Shown here piece by piece: positions 17,629 through 29,260 of a stretch of 47,453 nucleotides of DNA (the stretch's first letter is position 1; each line of letters opens with the position of its first letter). This DNA comes from Gallionellaceae bacterium (lineage in GTDB: Bacteria > Pseudomonadota > Gammaproteobacteria > Burkholderiales > Thiobacillaceae): NCBI GenBank assembly GCA_028714875.1, contig JAQTLN010000028.1, forward strand, positions 1 to 47,453, in the 5' to 3' direction. The position numbers were made by a program, and so were the translations under genes. The notes beneath the pieces are model-generated. The model was not told the DNA's origin. It made no database searches and saw only the letters and a program-made list of their open reading frames with translations.

Positions 17629-17772
17629 GCGCCCCTTCATCCCGCCGCCGCGGCGGCATTCATGAAGACTGATACGCCACTTCCGGCAAGACCCCGAGCC
17701 ATGCGCACTCTGTTGTTACGGTTTGTCGACACCATGACCCGGGGGGCGCCCGCTCCATCAACAGACACTGAC

Positions 17773-18258
17773 ATGAATCCGAACAAAACCTCCATCCTCA
17801 TGGTGTGCATGGGCAATATCTGCCGTTCCCCCACCGCCGAAGCTGTGCTTCGCCGCAAGGCCGAAGCGGCCGGCGTGTTGCAGCGTCTGCACATCGATTC
17901 GGCCGGTACCCATGACTTTCACGTCGGCAGTTCGCCGGACGCGCGCGCGCAGAAAGCCGCCCTGGGGCGCGGCTACGATCTTTCCAAATTGCGTGGCCGC
18001 CATGTCAGCGACAAGGATTTCGCGGAGTTCGACTACATCCTGGTGATGGACCGTGACAACCTCGGCAACCTGTTGCAGCGTTGCCCGGAGCAATACAAAC
18101 ACAAGGTCAAGCTCTTCCTGGCGTTTAGCGGCCGCTTTCCCAATCTCAATGTGCCGGACCCGTACTACGGCGGCAGCAAGGGCTTCGAGCAGGTGCTGGA
18201 CATGGTGGAAGACGCGTCGGCCGGTCTATTGGCGGAGATTGCGCGCAACGCGGGGTAG
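17773..18258 (+). CDS. Low-molecular-weight protein tyrosine phosphatase
   Basis: A 161-aa cytoplasmic phosphatase. The P-loop CMGNICRS (C12 nucleophile, R18) near the N-terminus and the general-acid loop DPYYGG near residue 130 are both intact, and the length is standard. Start ATG 17773 gives a protein that begins shortly before the P-loop, as in the family; the frame is open further upstream but that part looks non-coding. In bacteria these enzymes act on tyrosine kinases of polysaccharide export, arginine phosphates or small phosphoesters; no such partner lies nearby. It is convergent with the hybrid kinase that ends at 18300. Confidence 0.92.
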   Translation: MNPNKTSILMVCMGNICRSPTAEAVLRRKAEAAGVLQRLHIDSAGTHDFHVGSSPDARAQKAALGRGYDLSKLRGRHVSDKDFAEFDYILVMDRDNLGNLLQRCPEQYKHKVKLFLAFSGRFPNLNVPDPYYGGSKGFEQVLDMVEDASAGLLAEIARNAG

Positions 18259-18299
18259 GGTAGCCGCTACTTCCGCGCTACCGGGGATGCGGCCCGCGT

Positions 18300-20510
<2,211 letters not shown>

Positions 20511-20513
20511 GGC

Positions 20514-21056
20514 TCAACTCTTCAAAGCAAGAATGAAGCGGGCTTGCGCGCCGGCGAGATCGCCGGCTGTCACGCGCCGCACTTCGATGTCTTCGCCGAA
20601 ATGCGCGACACAGCCTTCGATGAGGCCGTGCGCGAGATCGGCGAACGGGTGTTCGGAGAAATAATTCAGGATGAGGCTGTCCGCGGTTTTAGTGACTTCG
20701 AAGCTAGGTGGTTCGGCGTCCGGGTAGAGCTTTCGGACTTCGGCGTGGATCACGCTTTCGATGCCGGATAGGAAGGTGAAGCTGCCGCTGATGCCCTGCA
20801 AAAAACGGGGATAGGCGAGGGCGAAACGGCCGAACAGGTGCCGGCCGAAGGTGCGTATCAGATCGGGCGCGGCGACGCCGGTTTCCTGGGAGAGGGCGCC
20901 CACCAGGGCAATCATTTCCTCATGCGGATAGCTGCCCACCGAGGTGTAGGCGCCGCCGGAGGCGACATGGGATTGCGCGATGAGGGTGTCCACCATGTCC
21001 AGCGACCAGGTGGCTTCAACCATCTCCATGAATTCCGTGAAGATCATGCCTTTCAT
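20514..21056 (-). CDS. H-NOX (haem NO/O2-binding) sensor protein
   Basis: A 180-aa gas-sensor protein. The N-terminus MKGMIFTEFMEMVE is characteristic. The proximal haem ligand is H104 in SVIHAEVRKLYPD, aligned with the conserved His before KLYP in the family. The propionate-binding motif, usually YxSxR, reads Y132-F-S134-E-H136, so the Arg is replaced by His. ATG 21056 is chosen because GGAG lies six bases upstream; an earlier ATG at 21077 would add seven residues without a ribosome site. The distal pocket cannot be judged reliably by eye, so NO versus O2 preference stays open, though stand-alone proteobacterial H-NOX proteins are usually NO sensors. The following kinase gene begins after only three bases. 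Confidence 0.92.
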   Translation of the reverse strand: MKGMIFTEFMEMVEATWSLDMVDTLIAQSHVASGGAYTSVGSYPHEEMIALVGALSQETGVAAPDLIRTFGRHLFGRFALAYPRFLQGISGSFTFLSGIESVIHAEVRKLYPDAEPPSFEVTKTADSLILNYFSEHPFADLAHGLIEGCVAHFGEDIEVRRVTAGDLAGAQARFILALKS

Positions 21057-21079
21057 GTTGCGCTCCGTGTGGGTCATGG

Positions 21080-21158
21080 GTAGGTCGGGTTAGCGAAGCG
21101 TAACCCGACCATATTCCGCTGCGTCGGTTTACGCGATGAAGCCGCTAACCCGGCCTAC
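21080..21158. repeat. Palindromic intergenic repeat (GTAGGTCGGGTTA type)
   Basis: A perfect 10-bp stem GGTCGGGTTA/TAACCCGACC (21083-21110) with loop GCGAAGCG, followed by a second degenerate half ending CGGCCTAC at 21158. The outer GTAGG/CCTAC ends are inverted. The right end includes the stop codon of the membrane hybrid kinase, so the element lies directly between that gene and the H-NOX gene. Confidence 0.65.
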
Positions 21159-23833
21159 GTTTCCATGATGACTCGTGTGATTTCCCGCTTCAATTCGTCG
21201 AAGCGGATGGGTTTGGTGACGTAGCCATCGGCGCGGCCCTCCTGGAATCCTTCCTGATCGCGGCGCTCGGTTTGGGAGGTGATGGCGATGATGGGGGTGC
21301 GTTGGCCGCCGCCATTGTTGTTCGCGGCGTCCATCGCGCGGAATTGGTCGAGGGCGTTCATGCCATCGCCGCCGGGCGTCAACATGTCCATCAGAATCAG
21401 GTCGAAGCGGCCGGGCGAGTAAGCCGCCACCGCGGCTTCGTCGTCTCCCACCACGCGCACGCGATGCCCCAGTTTTTCCAGCAGGGTGATGGCCAGCTTG
21501 CGGTTTACCGGGTTTTCTTCCGCGAGCAGGATGTTGAGCCCGGTGATGACGATGGCCTCTTCCCCGCCTTCCGCGCTGTCCAGGGGGGCGTAGGGCAGGA
21601 GGAAGTGAAAACGGGTGCCGTGGCCTTCCTTGCTTTCCACCCAGATGCGCCCCCCCATGAGACCGACCAGTTTGCTGGAGATGGTGAGGCCGAGGCCGGT
21701 GCCCCCGTATTTGCGTGTGATCGAGCCATCCGCCTGGGTGAAGGCGTCGAATATGGACCCCAGCTTTTCCTGGGCGATGCCGATGCCGCTATCACTCACG
21801 CACAGATGCAGGCAATCGGGCTGCTCGCAGCCGACATGGTCCACGCTGACGCTGACGCCGCCCTCACTGGTGAATTTGATGGCGTTGCCGATCAGGTTGA
21901 CCAGCACCTGGCGGATGCGCCCGGAGTCGGCGGTGATCTGCCTGGGCAATTCATCGTCCATTTCCAGGGTGAGCGACAGGTTCTTTTCCCTGGCTCGAAC
22001 TTCCAGGCTGCGCAGAGTCTCTTCCAGCATGGAGCGCAAGGCGAACGGTTCGTGCGTGAGGGTGAGCTTGCCGGCCTCGATTTTCGAGAAATCGAGTATT
22101 TCGTTGATGATGCCCAGGAGGTGCTGCGCGGAGGATTTGACCAGGTCCAGGTATTCGCGCTGTTCCGGGGTGAGCTCGGTGTCCAGGGCCAAATCGGTCA
22201 TGCCGATGACGCCGTTCATGGGGGTGCGGATTTCATGGCTCATGTTGGCCAGGAATTCGCTCTTCATGCGGTTGGCGTTTTCCGCCACGTCGCGTGCCTG
22301 GCGCATGGAGGCCTCGGCCTGTTTGCGTGGCGTGATGTCGCGGTATTGCCAGAGGTGGCCATAGTCGGCGCCGGCCACCCGGATCGGCACGAAGTCGCGC
22401 TCCAGTACACGCCCGTCGGCCAGTTGCAGTTCTTCACCGACCACGGCCTGGCGCGCGGCGAGGATTTCGGCGATGCGCTTTGGAAAGCCTTCCACGTCGG
22501 CGAACTGGTCTTTCATGCTGTCCGCGGCCGGCGCGCAATCCTGGCCGATCAGGCTTTCCGGCGGGGCCTGGATGCCGAACAGGCGGCACTGCGCCCGGTT
22601 GATCAGGACGATGCGGCGGTCCTCGTCTTCCACCAGGATGCCGGCCTGGAGGTTTTCGATCAGGGCGGACAGGCGCGAGGTGGTGCGTTTGAGGTGGAGT
22701 TCAGCCAGCTTGCGCTCGCTGATGTCGCGCGCCACGGCGATGCGGTAGGGCATGCCGTAGAGGGTGAAGCGGGAGAGGGTGAGGTCGGCCGGAAAACTGC
22801 GTCCATTCGCGCGCAACGCGGTGGTTTCCGCCTGCACCTTGTCGTCGCCCTCTGCTGGGGCGAGGTGTTCCCAATCCGGCAGCAGGCGCGCGGCGGAGAG
22901 GCCCACCAGTTCATGTTCCGCATAGCCGAACAGCTTGCAGGCGGCGGCGTTGGCGCTTTCCACCATGGCATCGGCATTGACTGTGAGCAGGGCGTCGGAA
23001 ATGTTGCCGAACACCGCTTCCATGCGCTGGTTGGCGGCGGATAGCGACATTTCCTTGGTGTACAGCCAGAGCGAGGTTTCGTTGAGCGCGTTCACCAGTT
23101 CCTCGATTTCGGCGGCACCCTTGTACTCGGGCATCTGCTCACCCAGTTTGCTGGTGAGTTCACCGGCGAAGCGGGCGGCCTCGCGTACCACGCGAACCGG
23201 GCGATGCAGGATGCCGATAAGGAGAATGACGCTGAGCGAACCCGCGATCAGGGCGATCAGAACACCGTCGCGAATGATGTTGCCGAGATCGTTCTTCAGA
23301 GCGTCGGTGCTGACCTCGATTTGCATCGCGCCGTCATAACCGTATTCGGAAAGCGAACGCCAAAGCACCAGGCGATCGGCGTTCCAGGTGAATGCGTGGC
23401 CGGCGAGGGTTTGTCCTTGCGCATCCAGCCAGATCGGTTGCGGGTTGGCGGGCGGGGTCAGGGTGAGAAAGTCGAATACCGCGCGCGGTTCCTGACCTGG
23501 TGCGTGCAACACCTGGGTGATGACCTGATGGTTGTGGCCCACCACGCGCAAGGCGCGAATGTCGCTGTGATGGGCGGAAAGCAGCAGCAGGCGTTCGACC
23601 GCGCTGTAGTCGCGCGTGAGGAGAAAACCGGCGCTGGATACCGCCAGGTTCTGCAACTGGGTATTCATGTTGTGCAGCAGCGCGGCTTCTTCCTTCTGTG
23701 ATTGTTTTAGCGTGGTGTAGAAAGTGTGGCCGACAATGGCGATAAGCAGCATCAGCGCGGTGAATAGCGCTAGTTGCACCGTGAGTTGGCGTGGCAGCAG
23801 GCGTCGCGGAAAGTGGGGCAAAAATATGGGCAT
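21155..23833 (-). CDS. Membrane hybrid sensor histidine kinase (HAMP-PAS-PAS-HisKA-HATPase-REC)
   Basis: An 892-aa kinase. TM1 is about residues 19-38 and TM2 about 192-212, flanking a periplasmic domain. A HAMP-like linker follows (to about 265). Two PAS domains follow: DALLTVNADAMVESANAAAC, then GILVEDEDRRIVLINRAQC. HisKA has the His in [11 protein letters not shown]. The ATPase has NAIKF, DSGIGI and GGTGLGL. A single C-terminal receiver has LLAEENPVN, MDMLTPGGDG and YVTKPI. The receiver's acidic pair is Glu-Glu rather than the usual Glu/Asp-Asp. There is no Hpt. It lies 18 bp after a PhnD-like periplasmic protein, which may present a ligand to the sensor domain. Confidence 0.92.
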   Translation of the reverse strand: MPIFLPHFPRRLLPRQLTVQLALFTALMLLIAIVGHTFYTTLKQSQKEEAALLHNMNTQLQNLAVSSAGFLLTRDYSAVERLLLLSAHHSDIRALRVVGHNHQVITQVLHAPGQEPRAVFDFLTLTPPANPQPIWLDAQGQTLAGHAFTWNADRLVLWRSLSEYGYDGAMQIEVSTDALKNDLGNIIRDGVLIALIAGSLSVILLIGILHRPVRVVREAARFAGELTSKLGEQMPEYKGAAEIEELVNALNETSLWLYTKEMSLSAANQRMEAVFGNISDALLTVNADAMVESANAAACKLFGYAEHELVGLSAARLLPDWEHLAPAEGDDKVQAETTALRANGRSFPADLTLSRFTLYGMPYRIAVARDISERKLAELHLKRTTSRLSALIENLQAGILVEDEDRRIVLINRAQCRLFGIQAPPESLIGQDCAPAADSMKDQFADVEGFPKRIAEILAARQAVVGEELQLADGRVLERDFVPIRVAGADYGHLWQYRDITPRKQAEASMRQARDVAENANRMKSEFLANMSHEIRTPMNGVIGMTDLALDTELTPEQREYLDLVKSSAQHLLGIINEILDFSKIEAGKLTLTHEPFALRSMLEETLRSLEVRAREKNLSLTLEMDDELPRQITADSGRIRQVLVNLIGNAIKFTSEGGVSVSVDHVGCEQPDCLHLCVSDSGIGIAQEKLGSIFDAFTQADGSITRKYGGTGLGLTISSKLVGLMGGRIWVESKEGHGTRFHFLLPYAPLDSAEGGEEAIVITGLNILLAEENPVNRKLAITLLEKLGHRVRVVGDDEAAVAAYSPGRFDLILMDMLTPGGDGMNALDQFRAMDAANNNGGGQRTPIIAITSQTERRDQEGFQEGRADGYVTKPIRFDELKREITRVIMET

Positions 23834-23851
23834 CGGTCGGATGGGTCGCGT

Positions 23852-24709
23852 TTATTTGTCGCCGGTTTTTTCAACCTGCGCGTATTGGCCCAGCTTCAGT
23901 TTCTCCAGGGGGGCATAGTCGCGCGCGTAATCCGCGACTTGGGCGCGATCCAGTTCCACCGCCGCCAGAAGTTTGCGGCCGGCCGGGTCGTGGTCAAGCT
24001 TGAGCAGGGCCGCCGTCAGGCGTTCACGGACCTCGGCGGGCACGCGTGGATGCGCGGCAAGGGGGTGCGAGGGAACGCCGGGGGTGGTGTAGAGCACGGT
24101 GAGCCGGGATTGCATGCTGGCCGGTTCCTTATCCAGGGTGGCGCCGACGCCGCCGCCGGCCGCCACTTCACCGAGCAGGACATGACGATAGACATTCTGG
24201 TGGGTGCCGACGTAAGTCGTTCTGAAAGCGATCTTTTCCTTTTCGGTAAGCAGCGCGCGCATATAGAGCGAGGCGCCGAAGGCGTTGGGGGAGGGGAAGG
24301 CCAGCGTCTTGTCGTTGAGATCGTTCAGGTTCTTGATCGGGCCATGGCGGTCCACCACCAGGATGCCGTTGAGCAAGTCGCCGCCGCGTAGCAGGGGGAC
24401 ATAGCCATGCGCCTTCATGGCCATCACTTCGTGCCAGGGATTGAGAAAGACGAAGTCCGGCAACCCGGCAAGGAAATCGGCCTCGAATTTGGGGATACGG
24501 TCCTGCACGCGCAATTGCAGGCTGACACCGGCTTCCTTCTCCAGATAAGCCAACACGGGGGACCAGCGCAGGCCGATGTCCACCGGGGTGAACTGCGGCA
24601 CCACGGAGAGGGTGTAAACCTGTCCGGCCCAAGCGCTGGGGAGCAGGAAACACAGGGCTAAGGTGAACGCGTGGGCGAATACACGGATCATGGGGAGCAT
24701 GCTCATCAA
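23852..24709 (-). CDS. PhnD-like periplasmic substrate-binding protein
   Basis: A 285-aa secreted protein of the PhnD (phosphate/phosphite/phosphonate-binding) family. A signal peptide with hydrophobic core (FTLALCFLLPSAWA) ends near residue 28. The mature part has the family segments LAYLEKEAGV, DFVFLNPWHEV, LAFPSPNAFGAS and THQNVYRHVLLGEVAAGG. No ABC permease or ATPase gene is nearby. The neighbours are a response regulator (4-nt overlap, ATGA) and a membrane hybrid kinase, so it probably serves as a detachable sensor rather than for uptake. Ligand identity cannot be read from sequence. The start may be 24709 or an internal Met a few codons later. Confidence 0.87.
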   Translation of the reverse strand: MMSMLPMIRVFAHAFTLALCFLLPSAWAGQVYTLSVVPQFTPVDIGLRWSPVLAYLEKEAGVSLQLRVQDRIPKFEADFLAGLPDFVFLNPWHEVMAMKAHGYVPLLRGGDLLNGILVVDRHGPIKNLNDLNDKTLAFPSPNAFGASLYMRALLTEKEKIAFRTTYVGTHQNVYRHVLLGEVAAGGGVGATLDKEPASMQSRLTVLYTTPGVPSHPLAAHPRVPAEVRERLTAALLKLDHDPAGRKLLAAVELDRAQVADYARDYAPLEKLKLGQYAQVEKTGDK

Positions 24710-25761
24710 AGGTGGGCGAGGTTCGAGCCTTCATCCTGGAAGCGGGCGCGGATCAGCAGCGCATCCTCCAGGCGCGCGATGAATGCGGCGACACAGACGG
24801 GGTCGAAATGGCTGCCCGCCCCTTCTTCGAGGAAACGCACGGCGTGCTCGATTTCCCAGGCTTTCTTGTAGGGCCGCTCGGTGGTGAGGGCGTCGAACAC
24901 GTCTGCCACCGCGACGATGCGGCCATAAAGGGGGATGTCCTCGCCCGCGAGCCCTTGCGGATAGCCGCTGCCGTCGAATTTCTCGTGATGCGTCCTGGCG
25001 ATCAGGGCGGCCGTGTCGAGCAGGCTGGATGCGCTGCCGGAAAGCAGTTCGTAGCCCTTCTCGGCATGGGTTTTCATGATTTCGAATTCCGCCGGATCGA
25101 GGCGGCCGGGCTTCAGGAGAATCTCGTCGCGGATGGCGATCTTGCCGACATCGTGCATCGGCGCGGCGCGCAGGATGAGATCCTGCTCCGCGCGCGGCAG
25201 GCCAAGCTGCCGCGCGATCAGATGCGAATAGTTGGACATGCGCTGGATGTGGGCGCCGGTTTCCGGATCGCGGAATTCCGCGGCGCGCGACAGGCGCGTG
25301 ATCATTTCCCGTTCCCGATCGAGGATTTCTTCCGTGGCCTCGGCGACTTTTTCCGCCAGCCAGGCGGCGCGGTCGGACAGCGCTTTCTGGCTGCGCCGCA
25401 GGGCCAGCATGTTGTGCAGGCGGGCGCGGAATTCGGCGTTGTCGATAGGCTTGGTCAGGAAGTCGTTGGCGCCGGTTTCCAGGGCGGCATAGCGGGTTTC
25501 CCTCTCATGATCGGCGGTGATCATGAGTATCGGGATGTCGGCGTTGAGCGGGTTCTCCCGGAAACGACGGATGAATTCCATGCCGTCGGGCGGCGGCATC
25601 ATGTAATCGACGATCAGCAGGTCCGGCGTATTTTCCAGGCACCAGGCCAACCCTACGCCGGAGTCCTGGAAGGTGATGGGGGTGTACTCGCCGGCTCGCT
25701 TGACCAGGCTTTCCATCAGCTTGAGATTGACCGGGTTGTCGTCGACGATGATGACCTGCAT
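24706..25761 (-). CDS. Response regulator with HD-GYP domain (c-di-GMP phosphodiesterase)
   Basis: A 351-aa protein. A receiver at residues 1-120 carries D7/D8 and phosphoacceptor D52 in LIVDYMMPPPDG, with the conserved Lys in FLTKPI. An HD-GYP domain from about residue 150 has the metal-binding HD in MHDVGKIA and the signature HHEKFDGSGYPQGL, all intact, predicting hydrolysis of c-di-GMP to pGpG/GMP. ATG 25761 is preferred over an upstream start at 25797 because AAGGA precedes it and it opens directly with the receiver (MQVIIVDDN). It is the first gene of the operon that continues with the PhnD-like protein and the kinases, so one of those kinases may phosphorylate it. Confidence 0.94.
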   Translation of the reverse strand: MQVIIVDDNPVNLKLMESLVKRAGEYTPITFQDSGVGLAWCLENTPDLLIVDYMMPPPDGMEFIRRFRENPLNADIPILMITADHERETRYAALETGANDFLTKPIDNAEFRARLHNMLALRRSQKALSDRAAWLAEKVAEATEEILDREREMITRLSRAAEFRDPETGAHIQRMSNYSHLIARQLGLPRAEQDLILRAAPMHDVGKIAIRDEILLKPGRLDPAEFEIMKTHAEKGYELLSGSASSLLDTAALIARTHHEKFDGSGYPQGLAGEDIPLYGRIVAVADVFDALTTERPYKKAWEIEHAVRFLEEGAGSHFDPVCVAAFIARLEDALLIRARFQDEGSNLAHL

Positions 25762-25859
25762 GACCAAGTTCCTTGCGCATGAGTTTCTCACGCGCATATC
25801 GGCGGAAACTCAGGGAACTTTAGCCATCCCGTGCATCACGGGGGCGACTTTACCGCCGC

Positions 25860-27047
<1,188 letters not shown>

Positions 27048-27148
27048 GGGGACTTGTATTCATATAAGCAGGACTGGCGGCAATTCTAGCGCAACGGGAC
27101 GGGGGGCCTCCCATACCGCCCGAACACCTGGATCAAGTACGCTTGGGC

Positions 27149-27178
27149 ATTACCCGAGGTAATTACTCAGTTGTAATT
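27149..27178. promoter_or_regulatory. Two adjacent dyads upstream of the hydrogenase operon
   Basis: ATTACC (27149-27154) and GGTAAT (27158-27163) form a perfect dyad. AATTAC (27161-27166) and GTAATT (27173-27178) form a second that shares its left edge. They lie 32-61 bp before the protease start in the gap with the divergent HtrA gene. They could be operator sites of a regulator recognising a TTAC/GTAA half-site; unproven. Confidence 0.4.
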
Positions 27179-27209
27179 GCTGCATGTGCGAACTAACCTG
27201 ACCCACATC

Positions 27210-27695
27210 ATGCGAACCCTGATCCTGGGCATAGGCAATACCCTCCTCACCGACGAAGGTGTCGGTGTTCATGTACTACAAGCGTTGGAAACGGCGTTGG
27301 CCGCTGAACATCCCCCCATTGATGATCTGACCCTGCTCGACGGCGGCACTTTGTCGTTCACGCTGGCCGGTCCCATCGAGGACGCCGAAGCGCTGATCGT
27401 GGTCGATGCCGCCAACATCAAGGGTGCGCCGGGCGACTGGGTGTTGTTGGAAGGCGAGGCAATGGATGCGTTCCTGCTGGGCAATCGCAAATCCACCGTG
27501 CATGAAGTCGGGCTGACCGATCTGCGCGCTATCGCCATCCTTGCCGAGCACTGGCCGGAAACGCGGGCGATGCTGGCGATCCAGCCACAAATCATGGATT
27601 GGGGTGAGCACCCCACCCCCGCCGTCGCGGCCGCCATTCCCCCTGTTTGTGCCGCCATCCTGCAACTGCTGCGGAGTTGGAACCATGCCGCTTGA
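27210..27695 (+). CDS. [NiFe]-hydrogenase maturation endopeptidase (HyaD/HupD/HybD family)
   Basis: A 161-aa protease that removes the C-terminal tail of the hydrogenase large subunit after nickel insertion. It has the family layout: LGIGNTLLTDEGVG with Ni-sensing E16, IVVDAAN with D66, and STVHEVG with H98, equivalent to HybD E16/D62/H93. ATG 27210 is preferred to a TTG at 27177 since the family begins directly with the (M)RTLILGIGN strand. The last 11 nt overlap the next gene. Its substrate is presumably the large subunit at 31653-33458, which retains a cleavable tail. Confidence 0.93.
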   Translation: MRTLILGIGNTLLTDEGVGVHVLQALETALAAEHPPIDDLTLLDGGTLSFTLAGPIEDAEALIVVDAANIKGAPGDWVLLEGEAMDAFLLGNRKSTVHEVGLTDLRAIAILAEHWPETRAMLAIQPQIMDWGEHPTPAVAAAIPPVCAAILQLLRSWNHAA

Positions 27696-28104
27696 TGCCA
27701 TCCCGGTTGTCGCCGTACCCCCCGGCCTGCGGGCCGGTGAGCTGTCCGGCAACGCACCCGCTCTGTTACGCGAAATCGCCGAAATGGTGCGCCGTCTTCT
27801 CTCCAGCGGTGATGTCTCGGCCATCGATTTGCAAGCCCTACCCCTGACACCGGCCGACCTGGAATGGTTGCGCGAGCAGTTGGGCGAGGGAGAAATCGCC
27901 GTCACCCTGAACGCGGATGGCGAGTCCAGTCTGAACGAGACGGCCTGTCCCGGCGTCTGGTGGGTGACGCACCGCAACCCCAAGGGCGCGGTCGTCTCCG
28001 AGTTCCTCGAAGTGGCCTTCGTGCCCGAAATGGTGAAGGCGCAACAAGACGATGTGGTAATCGGATTAGAACATCTTGAATTGCTGATTTCTGATCTAAG
28101 CTGA
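27685..28104 (+). CDS. HupH/HyaF-like hydrogenase expression protein
   Basis: A 139-aa protein resembling the C-terminal HupH domain found in hydrogenase operons. Recognisable segments are LLREIAEMVRRLL, GEGEIAVTLNADG, ETACPGVWWVTHRNPKG, and a terminal EVAFVPEMVKAQQDDV. It is about half the length of classical HupH (about 285 aa), so it probably represents a single-domain version. HupH/HyaF proteins are thought to help Fe-S cluster assembly or small-subunit maturation; the precise role is unsettled. The start overlaps the maturation protease by 11 nt. The next gene, the small subunit, starts 62 bp downstream without an obvious terminator between. Confidence 0.8.
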   Translation: MPLDAIPVVAVPPGLRAGELSGNAPALLREIAEMVRRLLSSGDVSAIDLQALPLTPADLEWLREQLGEGEIAVTLNADGESSLNETACPGVWWVTHRNPKGAVVSEFLEVAFVPEMVKAQQDDVVIGLEHLELLISDLS

Positions 28105-28166
28105 AGCAACCGTTCCGATTCAACCGTTGTTGTTTGAGTGTGTCTCGAGCCAGGAGGCGAAACATC

Positions 28167-29258
28167 ATGCATGGTCCATTGATCGAAACTCTCGCGCGGC
28201 AAGGCGTTACCCGCCGCACGTTCATGAAGTACTGCGCCACGCTGGCGTCCATGATGGCGTTGCCGCCTTCCGCGGGTCGCGCGATGGCGGAAGCCATGGC
28301 GTCGGCCCCGGCGGCAAGCAAACGGCCGTCGGTCATCTGGTTACCCTTCCAGGAATGCACGGGCTGTACCGAATCCATTACCCGCTCGCATTCGCCCACG
28401 CTGGAAGGCCTGATTTTCGATGTGATTTCCCTGGATTATCAGGAAACCCTGATGGCCGCCGCCGGCCACCAGGCTGAAGAGGCGCTGCATGCCGCGATGG
28501 CGGCAAACGACGGCAAGTACCTGTTGATCGTCGACGGCTCGATTCCTCTGGGCCTCGATGGCGCCTATTCCTGCATCGCCGGCAAATCGAACCTGGATAC
28601 GCTCAAGGAAGTGGCGAAGGGCGCGGCGGCCATCGTCGCGATGGGTTCCTGCGCGGCCTACGGTGGCCTGCCCCACGCCAATCCGAATCCGACCGGCGCG
28701 GTGTCCGTCTCGGACATCATCAAGGACAAACCCATCATCAACATTCCCGGTTGCCCGCCCATCCCGACAGTCATCACCGGCGTGCTGGCCCACTTCCTCA
28801 CCTTCGGCAGCCTGCCGGAACTCGACCAGCATGGCCGCCCGAAAGCCTTCTACGGCGAAACCATCCACGACCGCTGCTATCGCCGCCCGTTCTACGACCA
28901 GGGCAAGTTTGCCAAGACCTTCGACGATGAAGGCGCGCGCAACGGCTGGTGTCTGTTCGAACTGGGCTGCAAGGGGCCGGTGACTTACAACGCCTGCGCC
29001 ACGGTGAAGTGGAACGGTGGCACCTCCTGGCCGGTGGAATCCGGGCATGGCTGCCTGGGCTGCTCGGAACCTGATTTCTGGGACGGCGGTGGTTTCTACA
29101 AGGCCTTGTCGATGCCGGCGGACCCGCTGAAGTTGGCGGGTAAGGCGGCCGCGGTGGGCGCGGCGGCGGGCGTGGCGGTGAGTTTCGTCAATCGTGGCAA
29201 GAAGAGCGCGGCCAAGTCGGCTCATGAGACGACCACGCTGGCTGATCTGGAGAAATGA
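28167..29258 (+). CDS. hynS: [NiFe]-hydrogenase small subunit, group 1e (Isp type)
   Basis: A 363-aa Fe-S subunit that carries electrons from the NiFe site. A Tat signal RRTFMKYC lies at residues 16-23. Cluster ligands include C64-T-G-C67 (ECTGCTES), GSCAAYGG, PGCPP, DRCYRR, GWCLFELGC and GCLGCSEPDFWD. The proximal motif is CTGC, not the CTCC of oxygen-tolerant six-Cys clusters, so a normal four-Cys [4Fe-4S] proximal cluster is predicted. A mildly hydrophobic C-terminal stretch (LKLAGKAAAVGAAAGVAVSF) may anchor it to the membrane. ATG 28167 has a strong AGGAGG. The position directly ahead of isp1 and isp2, with the large subunit after them, defines the group 1e arrangement known from Thiocapsa and Allochromatium. 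Confidence 0.94.
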   Translation: MHGPLIETLARQGVTRRTFMKYCATLASMMALPPSAGRAMAEAMASAPAASKRPSVIWLPFQECTGCTESITRSHSPTLEGLIFDVISLDYQETLMAAAGHQAEEALHAAMAANDGKYLLIVDGSIPLGLDGAYSCIAGKSNLDTLKEVAKGAAAIVAMGSCAAYGGLPHANPNPTGAVSVSDIIKDKPIINIPGCPPIPTVITGVLAHFLTFGSLPELDQHGRPKAFYGETIHDRCYRRPFYDQGKFAKTFDDEGARNGWCLFELGCKGPVTYNACATVKWNGGTSWPVESGHGCLGCSEPDFWDGGGFYKALSMPADPLKLAGKAAAVGAAAGVAVSFVNRGKKSAAKSAHETTTLADLEK

Positions 29259-29260
29259 TC

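Larger units (their letters stand above)
17242..17772. other. Non-coding gap at the distal end of the island scar
   Basis: No supported gene. It contains a dispersed GCCGGC palindrome (17351-17409), a T/A-richer tract near 17550-17600 that may hold the promoter of the phosphatase gene, and an att-like copy of the tRNA-Ser 3' end at 17606-17628. An in-frame extension of the downstream phosphatase into this stretch looks non-genic. Confidence 0.5.

Noticed and set aside
17596-17772. Longer N-terminus for the tyrosine phosphatase
   Set aside because: The added 59 residues are low in conserved features and overlap the att-like sequence. The family begins close to the P-loop, fitting ATG 17773.
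23852-24709. Phosphonate ABC transporter based on the PhnD-like gene
   Set aside because: No permease or ATPase gene lies on either side. The neighbours are signalling genes, so a transporter was not called.
27141-27178. Sigma-54 promoter upstream of the hydrogenase operon
   Set aside because: A TTGGGCAT segment loosely recalls a -24 element, but no GG-N10-GC spacing with a TTGC -12 element is present.
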